The notes under the pieces: model-generated | What the model was told of the DNA's origin: nothing | What the model saw: only the letters and a program-made list of their open reading frames with translations | Database searches by the model: none | Made by a program: the position numbers and the translations under genes | Part shown: one piece after another, positions 37,330 through 49,655 of the stretch | How positions within the stretch are numbered: the first letter of the stretch is position 1 | Layout: the number at the start of each line of letters is the position of its first letter | DNA from: Sialis fuliginosa | Taxonomy: Eukaryota; Arthropoda; Insecta; Megaloptera; Sialidae | Reading direction: 5' to 3' | Length of the DNA stretch: 64,000 nt | Assembly: GCA_961205875.1 (NCBI GenBank) | Contig: OY540819.1 | Coordinates: 4,590,501-4,654,500, forward strand

Positions 37330-37600
37330 CAACTCAGTCATTTTCCTTTATTTACAATAACAGTCGGCATTGATAGTGAACGACAACTAGAGCGGCGACG
37401 GAAACAATGACAACTTGACGGTGATAGCGAACAGCAGCTTGGCGTCGAAGGTAACAAGTATTAACTGGAGACAGGTCTCTAAATGAGTCCAGAGAGTCTC
37501 TGGCTTGTACTGCGGAAAGCAGTCACTTATATACTGTCAGGGTAGTGAGTGGAGGGGGTTGGATAAACTCTCGCTGCATACTTTAGTAATTGTTTGATTC
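37330..37600 (-). mobile_element. LTR-like segment (possible solo LTR)
   Basis: On the minus strand GACAGTATATAAGTGACTGC carries a TATA box (37533-37526). About 180 bases downstream ATTGTAAATAAAGGAAAATG carries a poly(A) signal (37352-37347). G+C between is well above background (CCGTCGCCGCTCTAG, CTTCGACGCC). Promoter plus terminator in 200 bases fits a retrovirus-like LTR. No TG..CA ends, TSD or primer-binding site were found, so a small non-coding gene is possible. Confidence 0.35.
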
Positions 37601-38191
37601 TATGGAGATTTTATTTGATTTTTTTTGTTAATATTGATTGTTTAAAAAATGTATAAAATAAATGTAATGTTTCCTTTATGTTGTATATACTTAATCCTTT
37701 CTTACGATCATATATTATGTAGATTTTTAAATAACTTCGACAATTTCTGAAGAATTTTTTTGAATGCTGAATACAAATCTGACATCAGAATTGTGTGTGT
37801 TATCTGGGGATATTAATTCAATTAAACATAAAGTAATCATGCCCATCCAACTGAAAAAAATCCTGCCAGGTAAGTGGTTGTAATGTATTAAAAAAAAAAC
37901 TATATGTTATGAAATAGTTGACTTTATTCATTTATAAAACGACTATTTTTGAAACAATTTAAATTTTCATATACAGTTTATTACACATTACAAAAATTGT
38001 AACATAATTATCCGCTTTTATATAAACATTTGTTCAAAGAGAATATTATATTTGTCACCATTTGTTAGATCATATAACACACGTTAATGTAGAAAAAGGT
38101 AAAGAAAAAAACAAAACATTAGATATGTATTATAAAATTTCAGATAGTAAAATTGATTCTTTATAATTTTTATTTGATTACTAAATACATA
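37601..38191. other. Gene-free AT-rich spacer
   Basis: Nothing supported. Confidence 0.4.
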
Positions 38192-38193
38192 TA

Positions 38194-39042
38194 CCGGGTG
38201 GTCTATTTAAATTGAGACAAGTAAATATTTCGAAAACTAAAGGATTTCAGAGAAAATGTTTGATACAAAAGTTGCAGGGTTAGGAGGGGGAAAACTAATG
38301 AATGTAAAAAAATTGAACTTGACTGTATGTTTTAAGGTCATTTTGAGGTCAATTTCATTTTTTTAAATGGAAATATATATATATATTCTACAACAAAAAG
38401 GAAATAACTTTTGTCTAAAAAGTTTTTTCGAAAACCTTCCTGTTGAAACCACATTCTTCTTTTTTCTTCATCAGTTGGCTTATGTAGTTCATATAGCGCT
38501 TGATCCAAAAAGTTTCGATATTTTACACCATTCAAGTTTCCATAACAACAATTTATTTGGAAAGGCTTTCAGTTTTCCAGTTTGGCTAGGCTTTCGAATT
38601 ATTTTGAAATATCTAATTATTATCATGTTGAAAAATGTATTGAAGTTGATGGTTATCACTTCGAATATTTATTATTTACATTTATAAAACATTTTAAATT
38701 TCCATTATTTTTAGTTTCATTTTTTCTAGAAGATTAATTTCAGATATTTAAAAAAAAAATTAATTTTTTTTTAAATTAAAATTGGGATTTAAAAAAAAAC
38801 TTCTTAGACAAAAGTTATTTCCTTTTTGTTGTAGAATACGAATATGTAAAAAAATATATATATTTCCATTTAAAAAAATGAAGTTGACCTCAAAATGACC
38901 TTAAAACATACAGTCAAGTTCAATTTTTTTACATTCATTAGTTTTCCCCCTCCTAACCCTGCAACTTTTGTATCAAACATTTTCTCTGAAATCCTTTAGT
39001 TTTCGAAATATTTACTTGTCTCAATTTAAATAGACCACCCGG
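38194..39042. mobile_element. TA-flanked palindromic element, ~380-bp arms
   Basis: Starts CCGGGTGGTCTATTTAAATT and ends with its complement, TA on each side (38192-38193, 39043-39044). The arms are almost fully complementary (TGCAGGGTTAGGAGGGGGAAA, TTAAGGTCATTTTGAGGTCAA), so open frames inside are palindrome artefacts. Mariner-type foldback. Confidence 0.85.
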
Positions 39043-39124
39043 TATAATAAACAAAATACATTTAAAATAAATATATTCACCAAGATATTATCAAAACTAT
39101 CAACTTTCTATATATTTATACATA

Positions 39125-39410
39125 TAAATAAATTCAGTATAACGTTCGACAGTTTTTACGACTCTTGTGAATTGTGGACGGAACAGATTTCGGTAATTGT
39201 TGATCGCCGTCATTTATCAATGATAATCACAGCTGTTGAGCGCACATTCACAAAGAGGGCTGTGACGTCACAATATCTAAGATATTTATGTCGATAGTTT
39301 CAAACTTATCTTAGCGTGGGAGCGTACGTCAGAATTATGTGCGCGGTTGTCAGTTTGTAGATAAATAATGTTCAATGTCAATTTCAGATCTTACCGTAAC
39401 GGTATGTTAT
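39125..39410. promoter_or_regulatory. Candidate regulatory island with CRE and GATA-type sites
   Basis: A more balanced, non-repeated patch. It contains the CRE palindrome TGACGTCA (about 39263), several GATA-type words (TTATCAATGATAATC, CTTATCTTAG, AGATAAAT), GCGTGGGAGCG, and CAGTTTG initiator-like text. No exon is visible. Regulatory function is inference from motif clustering. Confidence 0.3.
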
Positions 39411-39481
39411 AATTTATAATGCATTGCTTAGAAATTCGTATTAGTACAATGTAAAAAATTGATTTTATATGTCATTTTTAA

Positions 39482-40339
39482 TAGTGGCGAAGCGTCCATG
39501 GAAGCAGTGTTTCCCTTACTCTATGGGTAAAATTAATAGAAATCTGTGTTTTCAGTTAATAAATAATTTAAAAATATTATTAGAATATTCATTTTTATGT
39601 GCAACTAAAACATTTTAACCAAAAATCAAAAATAGTATTCAATATTAATTTAAACGATCAATTATAAAACTATAGCCTCTCAAAGTTCAGTTTTTTCAAA
39701 ATTTTAAGAAAAATAGCCCTAACTTTTGAACGCGTTGTCGGAATTAATTTTAATTGACGGATTTGGAATCAGCGTGTCAAAATCTATATAATGAAATTTA
39801 AAACTCGAAAAAAAAATTCGCGAAAAATCAAAAAAATTCAAATATCGATTTTTGGTCAAAATTTTTTGTCGGATTTTAAATGTATTATACATGTCATTAT
39901 ATAGATTTTGATACGCTAATTTCAAATCCGTCAAATAAAATCAATTCCGACAACGCGATCAAAAGTTATGGCCGTTTTTCTCAAAAATTTAGAAAAACTA
40001 AAACTTTGAGAGACTATATCTCGATAACGGTTTGAGATACAGACCTGCGGTTTGAAAATTTCAACTTTTCACGTCATTTTCTAAACAACAAACATACTTT
40101 TAACGAAATCAAAAATTCGTAATTGTTTAGTGAAATTTTCTACAGTGAACTTCAACTCGTCATACAAATATCGACTAAAATACAAGAAAATAAGACGTAG
40201 AAACATTTAGTTACTATATAAATATATAAGAATTTATTTACAAAAGTAAAGGCTTTCATAACTATTTTTTTTTGTTAATAGGAGGGGGAGGATTGACAAA
40301 ATATGCTTCCCTTATTAAAAATTTCACGCCTCGCCACTG
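39482..40339. mobile_element. hAT-like element, near-perfect 8-bp TSD
   Basis: Ends TAGTGGCGAAGCGT and ACGCCTCGCCACTG are inverted. TSD is ATTTTTAA (39474-39481) versus ATTTTTAG (40340-40347). The interior is largely a palindrome (TTTTGAACGCGTTGTCGGAAT, TGACGGATTTGGAA, ATCTCGATAACGG). A longer relative, carrying another insertion, lies at 56786-58215. Confidence 0.8.
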
Positions 40340-40347
40340 ATTTTTAG

Positions 40348-43300
40348 TATATTGAGTAATTAGGTCAGATACGTATTAAAAAAATATTACAACTTATATT
40401 TTTTTTATAAAAATAAAAAAGATTTAATTTCAAAATTAAGATTTAAGATAATAATAAAAAATCTAACAAAGAAGAAATAGGAAAACTTATACCACAAATT
40501 GACCCTATAGTTGACCTTGAGAGTGCTTTATTATAGAATGAATTAAATCGTCCAAACTGATAAGAACATTTTCTGGGCTTGTACATACGAACATAAAAAG
40601 TTTATGTACCAAAATTCGCACAACATAGATTATTATTTCCTGCAAAGTGAATAAACTTTTGTTGATTTGAAAACAAAGAGATCTTTTGCAGCGATACCGG
40701 CCCGTACGACTTTATCACAATTGACATATGGCGCGGGACATGAAATGACGCGTGCTGCAACTCTATCATGATTTCTTAAATGCTACAGTTTGTATGTATG
40801 TATGTGTATACGTACATACAAGTTTCAGTGTGTGTCTGAGACACGAACACCCAAATTAGCCTGGTGCAGCGATTACATTTTACTCTAATAGCATTGGTGC
40901 TGATAAGGAAATCATTACAAAGTGTCCTCATTTACATTTGGAATTGTTATGTTGTATTATTTTCTTGTATCGTTTTCAATTTTCGGTAAGTATACTGTTA
41001 TTATGTATGATATGGGTTGTGTTGGAGGAGGAATTTGTTATTATGCTTATTTTTAGTGTGAATTTTTTTTTATTCTATATTTACATGAAGTAATTGTTGG
41101 CTTGTGAATTTTCTTATGTAATTAGCATTTTTTGATCGATCAATTTACATATTTCTTCTTCTTCTCCATGAATTCTTATCTACTGGCTTAACCTTTTCAG
41201 GCAGCTCCTTCGTGGTTATTTTTTTTAAGAATGTGTTGTAAGTGCAATGTATATGTGCGTTAGGGAGAACATAGACACAAGATATAATTGGAAGTTGCTG
41301 ATTGGTCAATCATAGCAGGAGAAAATGAACAGGATGACCGGGATAATAAAAGTGATGTAAGGAGTCAATGAGGTTATTCACATCGAACATAATGATTTAT
41401 ATTTTTATTTTGATTTTTCGTAAAAATGTGATTATGATTTTTATTTATAGTAAGTAAAATTAAACCTTAATCTCCCGTTAACATTCTTAACCAGCGTGTA
41501 TACTATCCGACAAGTATCTACAAATGTGTTTATAATGTAAACTAATCCATAGAGTATGAAATGTATAAGAAAAAGAAAATTAATAACATTCAAATCATGA
41601 ATTTAAATTACCTAGGGACATACACACATTACAAAAATTATTTTATTTGTTAATGCATATATTTCCTCAGGACTATAAAATCTGTTCTAATTATGGGTAG
41701 AAAATGTTGAATTTATAATAAATTTAAATAAGCTTAAACGTTAATGTAATTCTTAAAATAGATATGTATGAGTATATAGATATACAATTTGTTTGCAAAC
41801 TAATATATAATTCTTAATATGTACGTATCATAATTACATATCCCACGGTGAAATGTTTATATTTTTACATGACATGTATAAAAAATGTATACTTACATTA
41901 TGATATATTAAATTTGTAAATATTATATCTTCAGTATATTTTTAAGTAAAATATCAGAATTTTTAATTTGTTTTAATGCGACTTTATTAAAATTAATAAG
42001 TGTTTTTGAATAATACAATAATTTCTGATTGCAGGGTTTGCTCAACACCTAGGAATGGGCTTTTCAGAAAATACTCATCACAACTAACTCTAAATCCATG
42101 AAAAATCCCTAAACTATTGGAATTATTTGGAACTTTTGCACAAGTTTCCTGAACTATTAATTAATAAACTGCAAATATGGTATTATAAATCAAGTATCAT
42201 GTAAGGTTAGAACTAAAAAAAGTCATAATACTACTAGAAAAGAGTGAATTTATCAACATTCAACACTTAAGATAGCATAGAAATGATTAAAAATGATCAC
42301 GTCTATTTGCAATTGCTTAACCAACTAATCCTAGCCGTCTAGAAAGTTCATTAAATGATACTTGCATACCATTTATTTACATCAAAGTAATATTATTTTT
42401 AATTCCAGTCTTATAACTTTTTATCCTGGTCTGTTCTCGCGACGCGGATTAAGAAATAAGCAGCAGAAATGAAACCAAATAATTATCACAACGAATCCAA
42501 TTTTCACACTACTTTAGATAACATCGCTGAATGTTTCAAACTATACTAATTAAAACGGTGCGAGGAGATATTTGCTGCAATGGATCTAGAGCGTTGGGCG
42601 AAACTTTTACAAAACTTTGTTTTTAGATGAATAATACCCACGCCACCTGACGATTTCCCCGGCAAAAATAGGGCTGCCAATCAGGTGTTCTGCTATCGGC
42701 ACTGGAACACAAAACTCGACGTACATTCAACGAAACGAACTTCGTTTTGTTTTCGTGGTTAGTTGATCTAGGAAATTGTTCACGTATTTTAAGAATAAAG
42801 AAAGAAGCAAATGTAGATCTGTAGAAATTGTGGATAGATTTTTACATTGCAGTATAATACAGCCAATAGTGTCAAACTCATATAATATTAATATGAGCCT
42901 CCGAATTCAGTCTAAGAGAGTCATCAGACCACAGACCCCCTCCTCTGCCAATAAAAAGGGTCACTCACTCCCAAAAAAATCGATAAAAATATTTTTTATG
43001 TTGGTTTATTCGACAATAACTCATTTATATTTTATTTAATTTGTCATCTTTTGGGAGGAACTATTTATATTTTAAATTCCATTCTATTAAATTTATTCTA
43101 GGGTCTTATGGGCATCACTGTAGTTAATGACTACCCCAATATGTGTGGTAGATGCTGGCAGTAAAAATATTGCAATTGAAATTAGTTTTTAATTCAATTA
43201 TAAAAGGTTTTAATTTAAAATAAGTTTAATACTCCGTGCTAAATGGAATTCGTAGATTTGGCTTCTGAATGACACATGAAACAACAATAACAAAAATGTA

Positions 43301-43880
43301 CAAATTCACACATCCCTAGTTTCCTTAAATATTGACAACTGTTTACAACTTAGGGGCACATCAACAATTTTTTCCTCGCAGTAATTGGGTAGCTTGCGTG
43401 TTTGATTCAACACAATTTAGTTGGGATCCCCGCGGTTTCTACTGTTTTTGAGAATAAAATATTATGTACCTACAGTAACATAAAAAACTTTCTTAATTAA
43501 CATTGTAAACGAAATGTTGTTAACTTTTTAATGGCTTTATTACTTTAAATATAAATCAATTTGAGTAAGTAGTTTTAGATTTTTTTTCAGTGTCATTTTT
43601 TGTTGCAATTTGTATCTATGCTTTACGTGCTATATCTGCATAGAAAAATAAAATGTATCTTTAGTGTTACAATCCAATTTATTCCATAATATATTTTATA
43701 TTTGTGACGATGAAATCGTCGGTACTTACTTTTTATACATATTATTTTTGAGATGCAATTTTGAAGACTAGATCTATTACATTGAAGCTCTAAAATATTC
43801 AAGTGTATTGATTAACATCAGTTTTTTATATAAAAACTAGATAAAAAAAATGTATGTTTAAAAAAACGTTTATATTTAAA
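40348..43880. other. Gene-free spacer with complex patches
   Basis: 40670-40900 (GCGATACCGGCCCGTACGAC, GGCGCGGGACATG, a TATG repeat at about 40793-40812) and 42420-42990 (CGGTGCGAGGAGATATTTGC, CACGCCACCTGACG, ACAGACCCCCTCCTCTGCC) are richer than average. Neither offers a splice-bounded exon. The frame 42776-43039 has no recognisable domain. The rest is AT-rich. Confidence 0.3.
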
Positions 43881-43886
43881 AGGGTG

Positions 43887-43934
43887 ACCTTAAAGACATA
43901 TTTCGAAGGTCAAACAAGATCATCAGCTTAAAAT
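43887..43934 (-). ncRNA. Degenerate hammerhead-like motif
   Basis: On the minus strand: CTGATGA (43926-43920), TCTTGTTTGACCTTC, GAAA (43904-43901), TATGTC, TTTAAGG. The upstream TTTTAAG can pair with TTTAAGG (about 7 pairs with G-U wobbles) as stem I, and TATGTC ends in a GUC-type site. Stem II is not self-complementary, so this is at best a decayed copy. Confidence 0.3.
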
Positions 43935-44222
43935 AAACTGTGGTCTGAAAAATGTTTACCTATGATTTCTAAGATTAAAGTGGATTGATAATAAAGACCA
44001 ATCGTTTCTATGTATGTCATTTAATCATTTCATACTACCATTAAAATATTTTAAAAATCTATAACTAATTAAATACAGTATTAGATTACCACAAAATGAA
44101 TATTGAAGAAAAGAACTAATCTTTTTCAAAATGTTAACTCGAGTCACTTCGTTCACTTAATCATTCGTTAAAAATAACGAATTATTGTGAACTTCACATA
44201 TATATTCTAGACAAATATATTC

Positions 44223-44345
44223 ATGCTCGGTTTCAATAACAATAGTTATCGTAGTCTGTTCAGTAACTACGGATTTGATCTATCTAAATTTGATTGACCA
44301 GATTTCGAATAATTTACGATAACTATTGTTATTGAAACCGGGCAT
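44223..44345. mobile_element. 123-bp hairpin element with ~33-bp TIRs
   Basis: ATGCTCGGTTTCAATAACAA and the following TAGTTATCGTA are mirrored at the right end with a couple of mismatches. A short MITE, or a hairpin-RNA source if transcribed. No TSD is clear. Confidence 0.65.
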
Positions 44346-44396
44346 TAATCTTTATTTGAAGTTTAAATTAACAATTTAAATGATGAACTAGTTATA

Positions 44397-45146
44397 CAGG
44401 GTGGGGCATATTAAAGAGCGATTTTGAAAAGGCTGTAAAAAAAGTCAATCAATTTTTCCAAATTTTATTTTCACCACTTTAAACTACATAAAAAAGCATT
44501 AAAGAAAAGTAACTTATTTTTAAAAATAACTCCGGTGAGATGACGTCCGTTCAGGTGTAGAAATTCTTCCAGCCGGAGCCTGACTTTTTATTTATTCATC
44601 ACATTCTGCAGCATTGCCAGTGGGATTTGAACCACTTCTTGTCGGATACGTTCTTTCAGGGCTTCATATGTTCGTGGTGGGTTATCCTGATACACTTTAC
44701 TCTTCAGGTAACCCCACAAGAAAAGGTCGCACGTTGTGAGGTCCGACGAATGAATATTGTTAAAAGTTTATTTCCAAATCACGTGATCTCTCAAATTGGG
44801 GATATCGCATGGCCCCCTCGTTCGCCGGTACTCACTGAAGAGTAAAGTGTATCAGGATAACCCACAACGAACAATTGAAGCCCTGAAAGAACGTATCCAA
44901 CAAGAAGTGGTTCAAATCCCACTGGTAATGCTGCAGATTGTGATGAATAAATAGAAAGTCAGGGTCCGGCTGGAAGAATTTCTACACCTGAACGGACGTC
45001 ATCTCACCGGAGTTATTTTAAAAAATTAGTTACTTTTCTTTAATGCTTTTTTATGTAGTTTAAAGTGGCAAAAATAAAATTTGGAAAAATTGATTAACTT
45101 TTTTTTACAGCCTTTTCAAAATCGCTCTTTAATATGCCCCACCCTG
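44397..45146. mobile_element. TA-flanked palindromic element with mariner-type transposase remnants
   Basis: Ends CAGGGTGGGGCATATTAAAG and its complement, TA outside (44395-44396, 45147-45148). The left half (about 44400-44720) is an inverted copy of the right half (about 44845-45140), so the transposase tail occurs twice, head-to-head. Confidence 0.85.
44750..44954 (+). pseudogene. Mariner/Tc-type DDE transposase C-terminal fragment, frameshifted
   Basis: Plus-strand 44750-44845 reads MNIVKSLFPNHVISQIGDIA then WPPRSPVLT: FP.H.IS..GDI.WPPRSP(D)LT is the conserved stretch just before the last catalytic Asp region of DDE mariner-type transposases, here with V where D is usual. After a frame change, 44841-44954 continues with SKVYQDNPQRTIEALKERI then QQEVVQIPL..ML..VMNK and a stop, the usual C-terminal helix region. 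The intervening DFFLW-type segment is missing and a stop (TAA at about 44843) breaks frame one. Non-functional. Confidence 0.7.
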
Positions 45147-45148
45147 TA

Positions 45149-45944
45149 TATAATTTATAGTGACTTACCCTTTATTCTTTATATCTTTTGAACCTTTGAA
45201 GATGTTCTTTTTAAAAGATTTCCGTATGGTAGCCAACGTGTTAAAATAGAAAACTCCATTAGTCTGCAAAGAAAATTTTATATTAGCTCGTGTCGTAAAT
45301 GAATACATAAAAGCGGAATAGCTTTAAGCGATTAGCGTTCTGCCCTCATCTTTTATTGACTGATTTCTATCTACAGTTCTGTATATTATTAAAATAACAT
45401 AACGCTACAAAAGCATTATTTCAGCTTCTCGAAAATACACATTAATATAAAAAAGGTAATAAAAACGACGTATTATTTCGTGGCATAGCTTCGTTTAATT
45501 ACAAAATAAAAAGCCAGTAAAAAGAAAACGGAGATGTTATAGCAAAAGCAGAAAATTTATTAAATAGAAAAAAGAAACTGTAGGTACTGTTTTTTATGGC
45601 GTTAGTAATTAAATAAATGTATGCTGATGTTACAAAACATGTATTAATTAAAATTTATATGTCGGATATGAAAGAAATTGTAATATAAATAAGTAGATAA
45701 GTACTACTCACTTGGTCACTATTGCTAAAGATAAAATTCAGTGTTTTTATTTTTTATCATATTCGCTTTTTCCCGGAAATGATGTCAGATTTAATATTTG
45801 AAACTCCATATGAATTTTGCCGAGAATATCATGTTACCTTAAAAAATGAAAATTTAAGAAATATGTTTTATTTATTATTGAATAAAAATCGTAATTGTTA
45901 TGAAAATTAAAATATGATTGAATTATTTCAGTGAGTTTTTTGAA
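45149..45944. other. Gene-free AT-rich spacer
   Basis: Nothing supported; the 62-codon frame at 45722-45910 has no domain. Confidence 0.4.
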
Positions 45945-46571
45945 AATAATATTTATAAAGAATTATAAAAAATGTTATTAGTATTATTATAATGAAAACG
46001 TTGAAATACTGCAAAACAAAATAAAAAACCGGTGTATGAATCTATGCATGGATATTATAAAACAAACAGAACCGTGATGAAAACTATCATGAGCAACACT
46101 TTGTACAAGTTACTACACTTACAAGAAGTACCTACCAACTATATTTCTTCCTTTTTTCTTCAATTTTGTTTTCATGACAATTCTGTTTTTTATTCAATAA
46201 TATAATAAATAAACATGTTTTATCAATTGTTTTAATGTAACTAAAGGCCTCTATACATAATAATAATATTTATAAAGAATTATGAAATTATATTAGTATT
46301 ATTATTATGAAAACGTTGAAACACTGCAAAACAAAATAAAAAACCGGTGTATGAATCTATGCATGGATATTATAAAACAAGCAGAACCGTGATGAAAATT
46401 ATCATGAGCAACACTTTGTACAAGTTACTACACTTACAAGAAGTACCTACCAACTATATTTCTTCCTTTTTTTTCAATTTTGTTTTCATGGCAATTCTGA
46501 TTTTTATTCAATAATATAATAAATAAACATGTTTTATTAGTTGTTTTAATGTCACTAAAGGCCTCTATACA
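45945..46571. repeat. Tandem duplication, ~314-bp unit, two copies
   Basis: Copy one (about 45945-46258) and copy two (about 46261-46571) share nearly all sequence: AAAACGTTGAAAYACTGC, AACCGGTGTATGAATCTATG, ATCATGAGCAACACTTTG, ACTAAAGGCCTCTATACA. A few substitutions and small indels separate them, so the duplication is fairly recent. No frame. Confidence 0.85.
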
Positions 46572-49115
46572 CCACCCAATCTGCAGGATTTGTCAGGAGA
46601 TAGAGTGTGGGTAGTCATGTTACACTATAGAAGTATATAATATTATAAAAAACTTTAGTTAAAAGAAATAAATTATAATAAAAAAAAATTACTAGCTATA
46701 ATAAAAATTAAATATTTCAAAAAAATGAACAAAAAAACGTGTGAACTTTTTCAGTATTACCAACTGAATAACAATAAGCACGAAATAAATACAAAAACGT
46801 CTGCGTTGGCAATATCTGAGTATAATTTTTGATGGAAATATTATAGCTGTGTTGATTTAACATTGCTCTTATTTACTTTACGAAATATGCTTTCCAGACA
46901 TTTATCGGTGCAAGTTTTGAAATTGTCTTGTTTGTTTAAAAACGGCTGCGTTTCTAAAATAATAAAACGAATTAAAATTAAACGTTCATGATTTTTTATA
47001 CCATCTAAAAATTTTGTATTTGTATAAATAATTCATTATGTTATGTTTTCTATGGCTTCAGCTTGCATTGAAACTAAATTTCTGAAATTTGAGAAAATAT
47101 ATCGTGAAAAAATTTGTTTCATTTTATTCACAAATAAAATAGGGCTTATATATGTCAGGCCTTATATATATGTCTTTGGATTTTACTGCACTAGAGTGTT
47201 TTGTAAATCTTTATTCAATTTTGATTATTAATATATTCCAGCATAAGAAATAAGAAAAATATTTAAAAACTGATTTAATTTTCAAAAATCAGGTAATTTT
47301 CTATTATAAATATGATTCTCATAATTAAACTAATCAAACACTATGATACAACATCGTTATCACCCGTCCCAAATCGATTAAAACAAAAAGAAAAGTAATT
47401 CGGCTCGTCGGCACGCGAAGTAAGCATTGATACACTCAACGTACATACCGGGTGTACAAATAAAAATACACCATGTTTGACAATTTTAAAATAACCTTGA
47501 AATAACTGTTCTTTCATCTACATATTTATATTTACTCAACTATTTGATTTATTTTGAACTTCCGTACCTAAATCAGAAATAGGAACACTTCTGGAATCAA
47601 TACTGTGTCTGTCTGTCTGTCTGTCATAGCCTTCCAGCTATTGAACCGTTTGACGTAGAAAACTATATCAGTCTTGACCAATAATATAATTTTAAGTTTT
47701 TTAAGGTATTTAATGGATAATTGTAACAAATGTTACAATTATTAATATTTATTGTATGCTTTTTTATTTACCCACCCGGTAAATAAATAGGTACGTACAT
47801 ATACGTACTTACAAAATACATAGATATATACAGTCTGGAGTAACACGGCAAGCCATTATTATAGGTGATTATGAATTAAGTTTACGAAAATCAATAAACT
47901 TCCCTCCTCAAGTTTATGACAGAAAAAGTTACAGCTCGACTCTGTCCCTAGCACGCATGGCTTCAACATAAAGCATTATTTTATTATTTGAGAGCCAATG
48001 TGCGGATGCACGCAAGCCCATATAGTAGATTTTATTAGTCGGAATTGAAAAATTCATATCCGTAAATAATTATAACATATATGTTTGTAACCGATACGCT
48101 GGTTTAAATAACTACATTGGTATATTTATGTGAAAACAAAGAAAACGTCGTGATGGTCAATATTGAATATCAAGGTTGCGAATGATTTAGAGTAGCGGTT
48201 CCCAACATTTTCAAAGAAAAGGACCCTCACATTATTAGTGTTTCATAATCCAGAATAGATCGAGATTTGTTATGATAAAAGTTAATATTGTTCCATTGTT
48301 TCAATTTTTTACATATTCTTAAATTTTACATTTAATTGGATATTTTTAAGGATCATGAGCCTAACCTACATCCTATCATATGAAATAAATGTCAGTACCC
48401 CCTCCCTGATCTTTTATTTCTAAAAAAAAAATTTGTTGTTATGAAATGTGCTCTATTTGTGCTGCCATAAATGAAAATAAAACATTTCAGCACAATATAA
48501 ATTTTTCTTGAGATCAAAAAGTTAGATACATTAATTTTTGAACAGCTTGAATAAGAATATAAATTCTCTGTTGTATTTTTTACACCCACATCTAAAACTA
48601 ACTATTCATTATTATAATTAACTGTGACTCAAGTAATCCAATTCTACATATTTCTAACATATTTCCTTAGAAATATTTCTGCATTGTTCAAATACTACTA
48701 GGAAATGATTGCATTTTATATTATTATATTTGTTAGAAATGTTTTTTCTACAATGAACATGAGCTTTTAGATATTTATCTAATTTCTTGAAGTTTCGCTA
48801 ATGACCTTAAGGGACGTTATCTTAAATAAAATACATTCATAGTAATTATTTGTCCATTACCTATATGAATATCAGATGTGTGATACGATAAACAGTATTT
48901 TATGAATAGGGAATTGCAGTTTAATGGCTGTATGCAACTGCGGTTTGATTAGCTAATTAAAACATTAAAAAATAAACATGTCCATTTTTAGAATAGAAAT
49001 TACTTATCTTGTTGAAGCATTGTTCATTAAAAATGAACAACAAAGAAAACAGAAAAAAGTATTTTTTCTGTTTCATTTATTCTAAATATTTTTTTTATCT
49101 CCTATTCATAAACTA
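46572..49115. other. Spacer with transposon fragments
   Basis: TACCGGGTGTACAAATAAAA at about 47447 resembles a TA-type element end without partner. A (TGTC)5 run followed by ATAGCCTTCCAGCTATTGAA at about 47603-47645 resembles insect repeat 5' ends like that at 35348. The rest is AT-rich; no gene. Confidence 0.4.
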
Positions 49116-49117
49116 TA

Positions 49118-49400
49118 CCTTTTCAACTTCAAATTGAGACTAATCAATTTCAAATTGGGAATAATCAATTTCAAATTGAGACTAAACAATTTCATATTGG
49201 GAATAATCAATTTCAAATTGAGACTAAACATTTTCAAATTGGGAACAATCAACTTCACTTTGAAATTGATTATTCCCAATTTGAAATTGTTTAGTCTCAA
49301 TTTGAAATTGATTATTCCCAATATGAAATTGATTATTCCCAATTTGAATTTGATTAGTCTCAATTTGAAATTGATTAGTCTCAATTTGAAGTTGAAAAGG
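49118..49400. repeat. TA-flanked palindromic array of 21-bp units
   Basis: The ends CCTTTTCAACTTCAAATTGA and its complement are flanked by TA (49116-49117, 49401-49402). Inside are six 21-bp units reading ATTGRGAMTAA..CAATTTCAA, then six in reverse orientation, with a centre near 49260. Units alternate between GAGACTAA and GGGAATAA, giving a 42-bp higher-order period. Because 21 is divisible by 3, both strands stay open and encode heptad-like peptides (INFKLGI..), an artefact of the repeat. It lies about 260 bp beyond the poly(A) signal of the gene at 49926-50537. Confidence 0.85.
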
Positions 49401-49655
49401 TAAATGACTTCTGTACATTTATAATTTATAATAAATGTAAAGAATTAGCGTTAATAATTAACGTCAAAAAATTAATAGAAAATTAGCATGTTTTCGATAA
49501 TTTAATATTATCTTTTATATCAGATGGTGTTGTAATATTGAAAGTTTATTTTTTTTGTCTTTTATATAATTTTTTTTTACTTTATCATATATTTTCTACT
49601 TCTCTGAAAAATAAAAAATTTCAAAAAAGAAAACAGTAAAATAAGTTTAAACCAA

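Noticed and set aside
38338-38687. Overlapping frames of 65 and 106 codons
   Set aside because: They lie inside a TA-flanked palindrome, and AT-rich complementary arms open both strands by chance.
49118-49400. Regular units suggesting a CRISPR array
   Set aside because: No unique spacers; all units are variants of one 21-bp repeat, half of them inverted, inside a TA-flanked element of an insect genome.
49106-49418. Repeat proteins INFKLGI.. on both strands
   Set aside because: They follow from a 21-bp palindromic array whose unit length is a multiple of three.
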